A DNA stretch of 64,000 nucleotides from Alitta virens (GCA_932294295.1 OW028573.1:61419829-61483828), one strand, 5' to 3'. Positions 34,701-44,904 are shown, numbered from the stretch's first letter. Notes: generated from the sequence alone by a model not told the origin. Program-made: numbers and translations.

Positions 34701-37700
34701 CTACTACTCGTCGGCCTACTCCTAGTAAACCGCCGGCTTTACTACAGGTAAAATTAGGGACGAATAACTCGCCGACTTTCTCGGCTAATTCGCTGACTTC
34801 CACGGGTAATCCGCCAATTTCCACGGGTAATCCGCCGACTTTTTGGACACCTGGGAGTTTGCCACGGGTGAGCCATGCAAGCATGGCTCTTCCGGCTACC
34901 GGGCCGAAACTCCCGGCTTGGTCATGGTTCCCAGGAGTGACTCAACGGGTATCAACGGGTAGCCATCGGGTTGGAGTCGGGAAGTGCGCTACGTCACCGT
35001 TATGTTTACTACGGGAAAACCTATGTGTGACAGGGGCTTTAGAGTATGCTATGTACTATAAATGTGCATGCCAATTGCAGTGGCGGAAATAGGTTTTGGC
35101 ACACCAGATACATGTATTATTGTATTGTATAACATTTGTTTATACGACAAAAATTGTAATAACTAACTATGCTGAGAAAATCGAGCTCAGTCTTATTGGC
35201 TTGATACATATATATTGTACACCTAAATTGTATCAGCCAATCAGCATGCACAGAGGGCATAACATGAAAGTGAAACTTGCAAAGTTATCAGTTATGATAA
35301 ATATTATATATGAGATTAAAATTCATATACACACATGTTATTATATACTGCTTTTGTTACATGTGGTGATTAAAGTATTTGTTGAAATATTATCCTGTAT
35401 TATATTTGCAAAATATCAAGATAGTATGTGTATAATATAACAAATGGTGGATGGAGAGTCGATCAATATGCAGTTTTACTGGCATCAGCTAGTAATATTG
35501 GGTCTCCTCACCATCCACTATTTATATCTAATACATTTTTATTCACAGCAAAATATCACGTGGATACATGTGTCAGCATGGCAAAATAATAAGAAATTCC
35601 TGGATCAAACTGTTTTGAAATAAATGAGCATCGTAAACAATATGAAATTATATACAATATGAGATGGCAATATGATATACCATAAAATGTAAAAGACATA
35701 CAATAGTAGATGTTTACAGATAATATACATGCATATGTACAAGGTCATCCACACACATTGAAGCAGTTCGTCAATGTGCCAGCCACTCAGATTCAAGATA
35801 TCTTTTAATATCCATATATACATACAGCTGTATAACAAAAAAAGAATTACGTTCTACTATCTACCTGTCGGAATTTACCAATGAGCAAAGTTAATGCCAA
35901 TATTCTTAGTTCTTAGTATTTGTAAGAATATTTCTTGCTCATTTAAGGGCTGTGCAGCTTTTTCCATGATTTCAATTGTGAAAAAGAATAGGAACACTTT
36001 TATGAGGAACTGATGTTACGTGGTTGGCATCTGGCATCAATAATATGAATAACAGTAAACAACTCAGTCAAACCACAGCATTCTGATTTATTGATTGATC
36101 AACTCACTTGTCAGATGATAAATCTCTGCCTACACCATTAACTGGTCAGCAAACAAATTTAAAAAGGCTAATGGGTTCATTCATTGCAGATCCTGTCAAT
36201 GTAAAATCTTAGCAAAAAGATCTTCAGTTTAACAAGTAAAAGCCCAATTAAATGACAAAGTACGCAAAATACTAACCTGTATGAAGCCCTATCCTGACTT
36301 TGAGCCTCTCATCAGGCAGATGTGGAATGACTGCCTTGTCCACAGCATCCACCAGGTCCAGAGACAGGTGGGCGATCTGGGATGCGTGCTTCTGTGTTGG
36401 GGTGGGACAGCCAGACACACACATATAAGCATCCCCAATTGTCTCCACCTTGTACACGTCATAGTTGTCTATGATTCCATCGAACAATCTGCAAACATAC
36501 GAAGCGAAGTCAATGGAAGTTAGTCATGATTGTCACAGTAAAGAAACTTTTTACACTCATAGCCAGTTTGGACTAACAAGTCTGTCATATCTAATATTGT
36601 CTATCTGACGATTTAGCCAGCTGCAGTTAATTTAATGCATACATATAATTCATAACATAAGGGCCATTACATGGCCTTCTCAGATTATTTTCATATTCTA
36701 TACACTTAAACCTCATCATATGAGATGAATCTATACGAAATTTGAAATGCCTATCACTAAAATTGCATATTTTCCAAATGGCAAGAGACAGAATGAACAG
36801 GTATGTATTCCTACAGAAACTGCCAAAGTTTGGTAACTTATTGAAATAAAATTAATACTTTGAACCTTTAGCATACAGCAGCAAATCTTGAGAATTGTTT
36901 AATATTTATCATGGTTTATCTCAATAATATACTAAAAGCATATGAAGTAAGGCTGATATCCTGGTAAGACTTTTATTTTTATTTTGGCATTTTAGTGATC
37001 TAATAAGACCATGTGGAATAGGTGGTACAAAAATTACATAGGTCTAAAAAAAACTGTTTTTGGAAACTGCTAGGTGTTCTCAATGTACCTCATTAAAATG
37101 CCCATTAAGCATATTAAGTAATAGTTATATCCTGAGTAGGAAATAGGAAACTAACATTTTTGTTTGTTATATCCTGACACCAACACTGGGAGATATTTAA
37201 GAAAATGTTACGAAAATGCTAGTTGCTAAATGTTTAGTTATCTCCTGGCTAGGATTATAACTAACTTATACTCCATATATGGCATGTTTACTAATTTTGT
37301 ATGATTGTTTTAGTTGTTTTACTGCACTTCTGCAAGATAAGTTCAGTTTGCGCATAGAAGGAAGATGACTAACATTTTCGCTGGTTATATCTCTCCCAGA
37401 AAAATAGAAAAAGTATCATGGTGGAGTATGATATTTAAAATTCGCAAGTAAAATGTAACTTATGACATGATATGTATTCATATTCATCCTCATTTTCATT
37501 CACTCTCATCACCATACTTTCCCAGGGCCATACAACTTTCAAGCATGCTTTTATGTATGGACCCAGGCAACTTACATAATATAATTATATTTATTTGGTA
37601 CATTGTAATCTTGTATTTCAAATATGACTGTAATTGCCGAAAAGTTTAATAAATTCCATTCAAATTATTTTGGAATAATTCTATGCTTAAATCTAAAAAG

Positions 37701-40700
37701 TACTGATGCTATTAATGAGTGTGGTCTTCCTTGGGTTTGAATTTATATTATTATTAAATAGATCTAAAGTTAACATTCCACTTTTCTTTGGATTTCATGT
37801 TGTCATTATGCCATATCATACCCTAAACGTCTCATTAGTTGCTTCAAGTTCTGAAACTATCGACAAGCTCACAGGTTCAGTGTTATTTGTTTTACTTTTG
37901 TGAGTGATTTATCAATGTAATGTGATGATGTCATATAATTTGCAATTAGGCAGTAATGATAAATGTCTTTAAGGTCTTGTGCTTCTTTGGTTAGGCCTAG
38001 TTACTCATGAAATCCAAGGAAACATCCTTTGAAAAACATATTTTAACACTTTTTGTGTGTGTAGGAAAATGCACTATGTATATACTGCAAAGTAATTTTA
38101 ATACTTGAAGGCTCCAATCGAGAACATTTATGACTATATATGGGTAGTGGTGGCATGAAACAAAAGGTATCAGTTAGATTTGAAATAAAATAAGCAGCAT
38201 TTTAGTTATATGATTGCAAAGAAGTATAAGGACAAATCTAATGAAATTTGAGTAGGTACTAGCTGCATGGCACCGAATCAGGCATACACATAAAGAAATT
38301 GTCCCTACAAATTAAGATATTTGTCATTTACACAGAAGGTGAACATTATATACCTGAGAAAATGTCTCGCGTAATCCACAACCCTGCAAACATTTTTGTT
38401 GGCATGGATTCAACTGAACAACATTGATACAACCTGCCAATATTCAAGAGAAACCCACTTTTGCAATCCACTGTAATAATCTCTCCTATTCAGGCTATAA
38501 ACATGAATTGAAAAATACTGAAGTACCTTAATTCCTTAAGCATAGATCTCACAAAGCCGGAAAGGGTACATGAAGATTACGTGGGCATACATGGGTTTAC
38601 TTCGCTTTCCCTTGTTGACGTGGCTGATTGGTCGGTTTTGATCGAGACGGAAAAGGACAGAAAGATTGTTAGGTAATTAATATTTGGATAATACGCTGCA
38701 GTCGGCGGACTGTACGCGCAGTCGGCAGATTGTCCGTCCAACAGACCTTCCATTGCAGAATTTGCATTGGTTCTTAATAGAATACATAGGAGGTGCAAAT
38801 GGACTTATAAGGGTGTCAGGAAAATAACTAAATAACAAAGCCATGTTAGATATTACCCACTTGGGTCCAATATGCAAACTTCAAATAATGTCCATTGAAA
38901 TCCTTGACCTCAAAAACCTATAATTTGATGCAAAAACTATATCTGTACTGCAAGTGTAAGTAGAGATAGAGCTTTCGGCAGTCATTTTGGATTTGGCCCT
39001 CTGGTGGAGCTAGCCCGAACGTTTTCAAAATGTACCGCGGCTAAATCTTTTTATATTGCCCTTGGGTCGGAGAAAATGGTCAAGAGGATTCATATTTAGC
39101 TTTTTCAAAGCTTTAGTCAATCCAATACATTTTCTTTTTTTATTTGTGTGACAATTGTGTACAGTATGTGAGCAGCTCATACCATGTTGTTGCCCAAGAT
39201 ATCGCTCTTTAATGTGATTGGGTTATTGATGATCAATGTTATTAATTAGTGAAAATAAGCTTAGAAGAATAAAAAGTGAGACAATCAGCCCGGGTCTACT
39301 CTAGGTTTTTTTTTTCATTGTCCTCAGAAGCTTCATCTTATATGACAAGCTGCCAGAGGCATAATTAAAAAAATACTAATGACAGGCTAGGGACAAAAGC
39401 TCCACTGCGGAAATTATTACATACCCTGCGTGTCATATCATATTAGGATAATTCTTTTACAAAAGAACAGCAAATATGGCTTTCTCAATATGGCGTCTAT
39501 AATGTGCAATATATACAGGAAATATCAAGCCCCTTTGATGGAAGGATTTTGAAATACAGCCGCACTTACTCCACTATTTTTTAGATTCAATTTATTTTGG
39601 ATATCCACCCCATGTCTACCCACCCCATGTCTACCCAGTGGCACACTTTTACCTATTTTTTTTTTTCTCTGCCCTTTACCAAATTGCTGATAATAAGCAT
39701 TTGCCCACACGTTGCACATCAAAAACTATTTTCAAGCGCATTCCGTTGTGTTGGCTGTATACGTACATACAACCCCATTAATCTTTCAGGTGTTGTCTTA
39801 ACTTGACATAACACCTTGAACTGATTAACAATTGTGTAATTCTAGAAATTAAAAAAAATCTGCCTCAGTGTTCTAGAAGATTGGCCTTCAGAAATTGCGA
39901 GAGAATTTTTCCGCATGTGTTGGCACACAATTTCTATCTTTGTGCTTGAAGTCAGATCAGCTGATGTCGTTTCCAGTTGGACTTATCCAGATATGTCAAA
40001 AAAAATTACTGAGATGAAAAATAAATAAATAAATAGCTGATGAAAGATTCAATGCCACTCAATGTCTCAATTCTTAAGACCAGCTGCCAAAGTGGTCCCC
40101 AGTCTTTTCAAATATTTATCCATTACTTTATTTTGTTTACTTTTACATATGTATACGAAAGGAAAATAAAAGAGATTCTGATTCTGATCTGATTCTGCCA
40201 GAGGCAGACATTATGGTGAGATGATAAGGCTTGGAGTCCACAACATGGTACACATTTACCCCCATGGGTGGAGTCTTTTTTACTTGGCTTTGCACAGACA
40301 CTGAATACAAGGCGTTTCCAATTTAAAGTCTCATGCACTGGAGCACCTGGGCAGGGATTCAACCATTACACTGTGTGTCGTCACCTCACAGCCCAGCGAC
40401 CTAATTATGTACATGTTTTGCTCGTTTACTCATCTCAAGTAAATTAATCAATTTCTCTTAAAGTTTGGTCTAACACTGAAATTACGGAATAGTTAGATTT
40501 TCATGAGCTGAGTTTGTGTAGTTCTTGTTCTGTATGAATCCATTTCTCTTGTATTTTATACTCAACCTATCGGCTACATAGTTTAACCAATCTTTTTATT
40601 TAACTAGGTAAACTAGCAAAGAATGTCCATAATTAGTAATAGAGCTAGAGGAAGCTTAATTCTTTCATATTTTAGAGAGCTATGTCATATACAAGGTATA

Positions 40701-41051
40701 TAATTTACAGATCTATTTTGAAAACCCTACTATCCTATTTTCAGTGCACTCTGCAAAAAGATTGTTCATTTTCAGACAAATAGTTTGTAATCAGCCAAGA
40801 CATTGTTTGATCTATGTTGGCTGATTTTAAACAAACTATTCAGTGGACACAAGGAAAACAATAATTTGTCTGAATCAGTCAATCCTTTTTTAGAGTGTGG
40901 TGTAGAGCATGAGAGGGTAGATTCATTGCTTTGTTTTGGTTGTCAGATAGAGAGATAGAGAGATAGGGAGATGGAGAGATAAAGATAGATAGGTAGATAG
41001 ATAGGTAGGTAAATAGGTAGGTAGAAAGGAAGATAGGTAGATGGATAGATG

Positions 41052-41086
<35 letters not shown>

Positions 41087-43645
41087 CTAGGCTTTTAATG
41101 AAGGACTCTGGTTATCTAATTGGGTGAGCTGCAACATCTGTGTAAGAGAGGGAGAGTAATTTGGAGGCTGAGACAGGGAGATAGCCCCAGCAGTACTGAG
41201 ATACACCTGTACAAAGAATATGGCAGATAGTGCCTATGCATGCCTTGGAGAGGATTACATTTTAATATTTAGCAACTTTTTACATTTATGTTTGCAATTT
41301 TGTGATAGTTATAGGTGATTATCTTTATCCACATGAACACAGCATAAAAATACCATCAAGGCAATGTAGCTGGTCCACAGGCCGTGTAATATGTAAGTCT
41401 AGAACATTTCTTTTCGAAATGCTGCTCACAAGCTGAGTGTGTAGCTCCCATGGTATCATTTTACAAGGTCTGTGTTGTAATTCTAATACGCATGTTGTTT
41501 TTCTCATCCGCACGTTGTAATTTTGATCCGCACCTTGTAATTTTATTTGCGGGTTGTAATTTTGATGCAATTGCCACAGTCTTCAGGGTCACCGTTTACA
41601 TGTAGCTGCAATGTGTTATTATGATGCAAAGAAGATGCCTAATCTTATCATTACCACAAAATGTATTAGGCTTATCTATTACCTCTCAGTTCTCTCTCCA
41701 TTTCACTGGACTTCAAACTGTGTAAGAGAGGGGGAGTAATTTGGAGGTTGAGACAGGGAGAAAAAAGAGATGGTATAAGGAGCCCTCTAGTGGAAGAGAT
41801 AGACAGCAGTCTTTAAAAAATAAAATACCACGCAGCAAAAATATGAATGCCTGGATGAAGAAATTAACATGCTGATGAAAAATGAATGCGTGAATGATAA
41901 AAATGAACGTGCGAATGATAAAATGAAAGCACAAATGAAAAAACTAAAGCACGGATAAAAAAAATGAAAGCACGGATGAAAAATAAATGCGCGAATAAAA
42001 AAATTAAGGTGCAGATGAAAAAAATTGATGCGCGGATGAAAAAAAATTAATGCACGATGAAAAAATTGCGCAGATGAAGAAATTATTTGGGTGGCTTGCA
42101 AATGATACCAGAGGAGCTTGGTAGTGTGAAACTTGATGCAAAGTGGAGCAGATTGCCTCAAATGAAATGATTGTTATGTGTTACCGGAAATGTATAAGCA
42201 TTTGTTAGAAGTGACACTTACATATAAAGATTGTTGAGCAGATCTACAACCTGCATTGGGGTAGAGCAGGAAGATATGGAAGTGAAGCCGACAATGTCTG
42301 AAAAATATATGGTGACCGCTTCAAAGAATTCTGGTTTGACCTCTTGACGAGTCTTCAAAGCATCTGCAACGGAGCGAGGAAGCATCTGATATACAATTGC
42401 ATCTGCTCTTTTCTTCTCAGTTTCCAACTGACGAGACTTCTCACTCATGCTCTTAGCGGATGATGCCATGCGTTGTGTGAGATCGAAGATTTTAAGAGCA
42501 TACCAAAGACTGACAGCCACACAGCCAACACTGACGAACACCATAATCACGGAGTATGTCACCACTTCATGCAGTGTCTCTCTTATTACAAAATTGAGCT
42601 CAGCCAAAATCTCACTGGTCAGTTCGTCACGGACACCCTTTAAGAGTACAATGTATTGAGTGAGATTTTGAAACCAGACAAAGCTGTTTTCAAACCTTAG
42701 TTCTTCAGAAAATTTCTGGCATTTTTCTTCATAGGTGTCAGATCTCATGTAGCTCTTTTGAATCAGTATAGTCTTCTCAAGCTGGATACCAACATAACGC
42801 TGACGGTATTTGACACCCAAAATGTTTTGATAACTGAATGCTGAATATAACAAAGAAATGAACTGTCCATCTAAACTGGTGAACCAGCTTTCAATTTTAG
42901 AGGCATATGCACATAAGGTAAAGAAAGTAGATCCTAGGGCCCTTTGGATTCCTACTGCATCAGATGCCCTCAACATCACATTAGCTGCCACCAATTTTTC
43001 CCACAATTTTCCTCTTTCAGGCAAAATAATAAAATTCTCAGCATAATCCATCCAGAAAAAGGTTATGTTTGTATAAAAGTTAATGTTATCTTCAACAGAC
43101 ACATTAACATCTCTGACTTGGTATCTGAAGTCATTCAAGTATTCAGTGAAATGTTCTTTGGTCAACATGGCCTGGTTGTTGATGATCATAATCTTTGACG
43201 ATGGCCAAGATACGTTTGCAAGTAAATTATCAGTGTTGGTCCCGATAGTCAATAGTCTGTCATAAGCATCTGTATTTTTTCCTTCAGAACTCAAAAAAGT
43301 TGCGGAAGTTCCTCTCTCTACCTGAAGGTTAGTCACAAGTCGATCGATGTTCAGAAATTCAAAGATGGTTCCTTTCGCAATGTTTGTGGTCGACCGGACA
43401 CTGACTGCTTCCGAAAGAGCAAAAGCAGAAACAAGTATCAGAGAAATAATAGGCAGTAATATCACTGCTATCATCTTGAAGGTTTTTAGAAGTTTCTTGG
43501 AGCCCGACTGGGAGTCAATCAGTTCCTCTAACATATGTTTTTCAACATCTATTGAGGATGCCACGCTAAATTTCGTGGCTCTCGATATAGGAATGCTGTT
43601 CATTGTAATTACAGACCCGTTCATCGAAGCATCCATTTTGCTCAT
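28665..43645 (-). CDS. NIT-domain receptor-type guanylate cyclase (spliced, 640 aa)
   Basis: Makes cGMP from GTP at a membrane. CDS: 42222-43645, 36277-36488, 29815-29913, 29094-29185, 28665-28760; every intron is GT-AG and phases agree. Residues 57-78 are TM1. Residues about 98-345 are extracellular with the NIT hallmark [14 protein letters not shown] (107-120) and several N-glycosylation sites; 363-384 are TM2; 385-430 a signalling helix ending in [11 protein letters not shown]. The catalytic domain runs from about 440. Metal ligands are D450 (SDIVGFT) and D494 (ETIGDAYM); guanine is set by E490 and C561 (RYCLFGD); N568 and R572 are the transition-state pair. No H-NOX haem domain or kinase-homology domain is present. 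NIT cyclases of annelids have been linked to nitric-oxide/cGMP signalling in ciliary photoreceptors; that role here is inference. Confidence 0.95.
29094..29185 (-). CDS. Guanylate cyclase exon: C-terminal catalytic subdomain
   Basis: 92 bp. Acceptor GTTTGCAG, donor GTGAGA. It encodes [18 protein letters not shown] and [12 protein letters not shown], matching the segment RIQIS...L...G.....RGEI.IK of guanylate cyclases. It ends in phase 0. Confidence 0.92.
29453..29553. repeat. Three tandem copies of a ~34-bp unit
   Basis: Units starting at 29453, 29487 and 29520 share ATTTCCAACTGCCATTRTTC then TTATGCRAAATTA. They lie in the short intron between the 29094 and 29815 exons of the cyclase gene. 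Confidence 0.9.
29815..29913 (-). CDS. Guanylate cyclase exon: guanine Cys and Asn/Arg pair
   Basis: 99 bp. Acceptor ATTTCAG, donor GTTAAG. It encodes [19 protein letters not shown] followed by [14 protein letters not shown]561 in RYCLFGD is the residue that, with E490, selects GTP over ATP; N568 and R572 stabilise the transition state. It joins the flanking exons in phase 1 on both sides (both split glycine or alanine codons). Confidence 0.95.
29967..30250 (-). repeat. Composite repeat family, copy 2 (minus strand)
   Basis: Read on the minus strand: GAATATCTC and ACTTAATATTTGG-like lead, CAGTATGAACTATACTACAAT, TTTGATGAAAATCGAACTAA, AGAGGAACAGCAGCCTTTTA, GTATATACAACCCCCC, then the start of the GC-rich core with GTAGCAGTCGGC and short GGTGGAAGTCGGCGG-type units. 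It stops inside the core near 29967. It lies in the long intron of the cyclase gene, opposite in orientation to the copy at 34.5 kb. Confidence 0.85.
30250..30372. repeat. (TCTA)n / ACATATCT microsatellite
   Basis: About 120 bp of TCTA, TCTACATA and TCTAAC units. The same TAGA-rich tract borders other copies of the composite repeat (31.72 and 34.46 kb), so it is part of that family's edge rather than independent. Confidence 0.9.
30407..30500 (+). repeat. Fragment of composite repeat with ACAAGAATATTCTTGT palindrome
   Basis: The 16-bp palindrome at 30407-30422 is followed by a GCCTGGTATACTCC, TTTTCCACACCTT, CTATTATATAAATT segment that recurs at 30.83-30.91 kb (inverted) and 48.2-48.28 kb. It ends in TTTGACGAAAATCGGACT, the same junction that opens the other copies. 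Confidence 0.8.
30755..31178. repeat. Composite repeat, copy 3, with inverted-repeat arms
   Basis: 30755-30960 is the minus-strand form of the 48.0-48.35 kb copy, including the palindrome at 30893-30908. It runs into a foldback: 30966-31057 is the inverse of 31089-31177 (shared AGATCTTCACCT, AATACGTTACTATAAATAAT, AAAACAATGATAGAAACTAT), with a 30-bp internal direct duplication (31059-31088) at the centre. The arms differ at only a few positions. Confidence 0.85.
31720..31990 (+). repeat. Composite repeat family, copy 4 (first module only)
   Basis: TAGA-rich edge, TTTATATGCTTATTATATAA, ATATCTCGCTTAATATTTGG, CGATCCGAAAACACTTATGG, TTTGACGAAAATCTGACTAA, AGAGGAGCAGCAGCCTTTTA, then the CACTCAGTTCTGCCTGCACT and CAGTCCGGGCGCAGGCGC module also present at 22.2 kb. 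It ends near GTTTGCCGCCTACCT; no GC-rich core follows. Confidence 0.85.
32030..34330. repeat. Intron segment rich in GTTGCCATGGCAAC-like palindromes
   Basis: Within the long intron of the cyclase gene there are at least eight related motifs: GTTTCCATGGCAAC (32571-32584), GTTGTCATGGAAAC (32736-32749), GTTGTCATTGGTAAC (32751-32765), GTTGCCATGGATAC (33097-33110), GTTACCATGGTAAC (33270-33283), GTTGCTAGGGTGAC (33624), TTTCCATAGCAAC (33963) and GTTGCCATGGAGAC (34304-34317). The spacing is irregular (100-500 bp), with unrelated text between. They resemble the RFX X-box consensus GTNRCC-N-RGYAAC. No exon is seen in this region. Confidence 0.7.
34457..35046 (+). repeat. Composite repeat family, copy 5 (complete second module)
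   Basis: It runs from TAGA repeats and TTTAGAGAGACAGATAGATT through ATATCTCGCTTAATATTTGG, CAGTATGAACTATACTACAA, TTTGACGAAAATCGGACTAA, GGGGAGCAGCAGCCTTTTAA, the GC-rich core with repeated GACTTCCACGGGTAATCCGC-like units, AGCCATGCAAGCATGGC, and the terminus CAGGGGCTTTAGAG. It is the clearest full-length copy (about 590 bp) and shows the order of parts. It lies in the cyclase intron. Confidence 0.88.
35047..36270. other. Intronic sequence, nothing recognised
   Basis: Part of the 6.4-kb intron between the 29815 and 36277 exons. AT-rich, with only chance open frames. Confidence 0.6.
36277..36488 (-). CDS. Guanylate cyclase exon: second metal Asp and Glu specificity residue
   Basis: 212 bp. The acceptor TTTGCAG precedes 36488 and the donor GTTAGT follows 36277. 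Phase 2 in, phase 1 out. It encodes [19 protein letters not shown], the CVSGCP loop, and [10 protein letters not shown]. Residues E490 and D494 lie here. The loop after the catalytic strand ([10 protein letters not shown]) and the rest match the class III cyclase fold without gaps. Confidence 0.95.
36489..38880. other. Intronic sequence with weak repeated motifs
   Basis: Part of the 5.7-kb intron. Near 37060-37400 a degenerate motif of the type GGAAACTAACATTTTTGTTTG then TTATATCCTG or TTATATCTC occurs two to three times. Otherwise nothing is recognised. Confidence 0.5.
38881..39090 (+). repeat. Dispersed repeat, copy A of a pair
   Basis: About 200 bp shared with 51779-52010 in the same orientation. 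Common landmarks are TGTCCATKGAAWTCCTTGAC, TTTGATGCAAAAAYTATATC, AAGTAGAGATAGAG, CATTTTGGATTTRGC, CTCTGGTGGAG and GAGAAAATGGTCA. The two copies are diverged (roughly one difference in eight by eye). This copy sits in a cyclase intron. It includes a CTCF-like motif at 38995-39008. Confidence 0.8.
38995..39008 (-). promoter_or_regulatory. CTCF-like motif
   Basis: The minus strand reads TCCACCAGAGGGCC, a good match to the bilaterian CTCF core CCASYAGRKGGC. It lies inside a dispersed repeat, and the second copy at 51.9 kb has a weaker version (CTCCACCAGAGAGCT). Binding is not shown by sequence alone. Confidence 0.35.
39600..39635. repeat. Short direct repeat
   Basis: The 18-bp CACCCCATGTCTACCCA-type unit occurs twice in tandem with no gap. 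Confidence 0.8.
40130..40420 (-). mobile_element. Possible SINE-like element (low confidence)
   Basis: Low-confidence SINE. Read on the minus strand, a B-box-like GGTTGAATCCCTG (about 40360) lies in a GCTGTGAGGTGACGAC...context. At the other end a run of GATTCT-type units (40170-40200) follows AATAAAAGA, like a retroposon tail. The A box is not convincing. Confidence 0.4.
40772..40880. repeat. Foldback with two nested arms
   Basis: An inner pair, AATAGTTTGTAATCAGCCAA (40783-40802) and its inverse TTGGCTGATTTTAAACAAACTATT (40819-40842), lies inside an outer pair TTCAGACAAAT and ATTTGTCTGAA. Small MITE-like structure in the cyclase intron. No clear target duplication is seen. Confidence 0.7.
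40943..41086. repeat. (GATA)n-type microsatellite
   Basis: About 145 bp of AGAGATAG, GGTAGATA and GATA units, most regular at 41040-41086. Confidence 0.95.
41141..41181. repeat. 40-bp segment duplicated at 41719
   Basis: GTGTAAGAGAGGGAGAGTAA then TTTGGAGGCTGAGACAGGGAG recurs at 41719-41759 with two changes, 578 bp away. Confidence 0.9.
41470..41575. repeat. Minisatellite, ~21-26-bp unit
   Basis: Four degenerate units of the type GTTGTAATTTTGATCCGCAC (starts near 41474, 41514, 41536 and 41558). Confidence 0.8.
41782..41794 (-). promoter_or_regulatory. CTCF-like motif
   Basis: The minus strand reads TCCACTAGAGGGC, matching the CTCF core. It lies in the intron between the 36277 and 42222 exons. 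Function is inferred only. Confidence 0.35.
41855..42085. repeat. Minisatellite, ~24-bp unit
   Basis: About nine degenerate units of the type GATGAAAAAAATTAATGCGCG. They drive the Phe/His/Ile-rich minus-strand frames here, which are not genes. The array lies in the intron just 137 bp beyond the donor of the large cyclase exon. Confidence 0.9.
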
Positions 43646-43709
43646 TAAAAAATGTCCTTGTGAATATAAACAGAATCTGGATCTTCTTGGATCCTTTGAA
43701 CTGTATGAC
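42222..43709 (-). CDS. Guanylate cyclase exon: TM1, NIT, TM2, start of catalytic domain
   Basis: 1488 bp. The acceptor is TTTTTCAG just above 43709 and the donor is GTAAGT at 42221-42216. The frame is open throughout. The ATG at 43645 is the first Met in good position, but the 64 nt before it are also open and continue in phase with the exon at 44308-44444. It encodes residues 1-474, ending in VVDLLNNLY, and two bases of codon 475. The size of this exon, with the whole sensor in one piece, is notable against the 92-212 bp catalytic exons. Confidence 0.95.
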
Positions 43710-44307
43710 CTGAAAAAGAGACAATATGCTATCCATTATAATTTAATCAAAGAATGCATGTAACTACATCTTTGGTAACTTCAAAATATATAGTGCGAGA
43801 CATTCGCAATAAGTCATTGCATAAACATTTATATGATAAAAGCGTCAAATCAATGCACTTCGTGAGTACGCATAGTTAGCATTAAAGAGGATGGGACATA
43901 AAGAGAAATAAACATCAACATGCATTTTACTTTGCCTTGGTAAATGTTGATATTGTCAGATTACGCAAATGTATTCCATGTCCATCGTCATAAATGACAC
44001 CCAAGAATATATGACTTGACAAACTATTGGACAAACATCAGAAAGGTGCTTAATTAAAAGCCATCTGTTTCCGTTATTTATTATGTCAGAGCCTTCCGGA
44101 TTATATACATGGTAGTACTCATCAACAGGGAATATAAACTGACGGACAAAATTAAGTATATACGCCTCGGTGGTGAATAAAGTAGCTTTGAAATATAGCA
44201 TAAATCTTGGGTGTTGTCACATATATTGCATTGTACACGTGTATCGTATAATGTGTTCAGTGAATGTGAGACGACTATTTACTCAGCAGTGATAAAAAAA
44301 ATCTTAC

Positions 44308-44444
44308 CTTAAGTCATCAGCTGTCACATAATGTGGATGGGATGTATGTGTCACTGCTTCCTCGACGTCATGTGACTCATTAAAATGGTATCGTGCCTGG
44401 CCTGCATGAGGCCGCGCACTGCGGCACCCTGCGTTGCCTCCAGC
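44308..44444 (-). CDS. Probable upstream exon of the guanylate cyclase (N-terminal extension or 5'UTR)
   Basis: 137 bp bounded by acceptor TTTTGCAG and donor GTAAGA. It is open in the frame that continues in phase across the next intron (phase 2 to a 64-nt lead before the ATG at 43645), so 67 codons without a stop precede that Met. The segment AGGNAGCRSARPHAGQAR is GC-rich and low in complexity, followed by HFNESHDVEEAVTHTSH. No signal peptide is seen. If translated, the protein starts in a further upstream exon that I could not find; otherwise this is 5'UTR. Confidence 0.55.
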
Positions 44445-44900
44445 CTGCAAAATATGAAAATACAATATGCAGAGTATGTTACCGTGAGCTTCTATAACCC
44501 TAGATGTCTGTTTTATATCCAAAAGACAAGACATCATGTACACATATTGTATAACAAAAATAAACGTGTCACTGTGTAATTGAAAGTGAAATTGAAACCC
44601 CCCTCCCCCTGTTCAAATGAGGATTACATTTTACAATTAATTCTAGTGCTGACACATACAGCACCAAGGTAGGAAGTCTGACCGACAAACTATTAATAAA
44701 TTGCTGTTATATAAACCCTTTCTATAACATTTGCTGTTATGAATTTTGAGAATATAATGTATAACGCGTCAACTGTAACTGTTATTGAAACAGTTACGGG
44801 TATTCACCCAGTTATAGTCTTCAGTTACTTTGTTATGTAATATGTTATTGCATTGAGTCATTTCATGTCAAATTAATTTGTTACAGCTTTTTTTTCCATC
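44445..44900. other. Sequence upstream of the cyclase exon
   Basis: No promoter elements are certain. If the exon at 44308-44444 is internal, the true transcription start lies further upstream and was not found. Confidence 0.4.
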
Positions 44901-44904
44901 TCAG

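Noticed and set aside
35096..35440. 114-codon plus-strand ORF
   Set aside because: Hydrophobic, AT-driven composition inside a cyclase intron, with no domain or splice support.
41713..42161. Phe/His/Ile-rich minus-strand ORFs
   Set aside because: They are translations of the 24-bp minisatellite in the intron.
42447..43763. Plus-strand open frames over the large cyclase exon
   Set aside because: They are shadows of the minus-strand coding sequence, which has the recognisable domains and splice sites.
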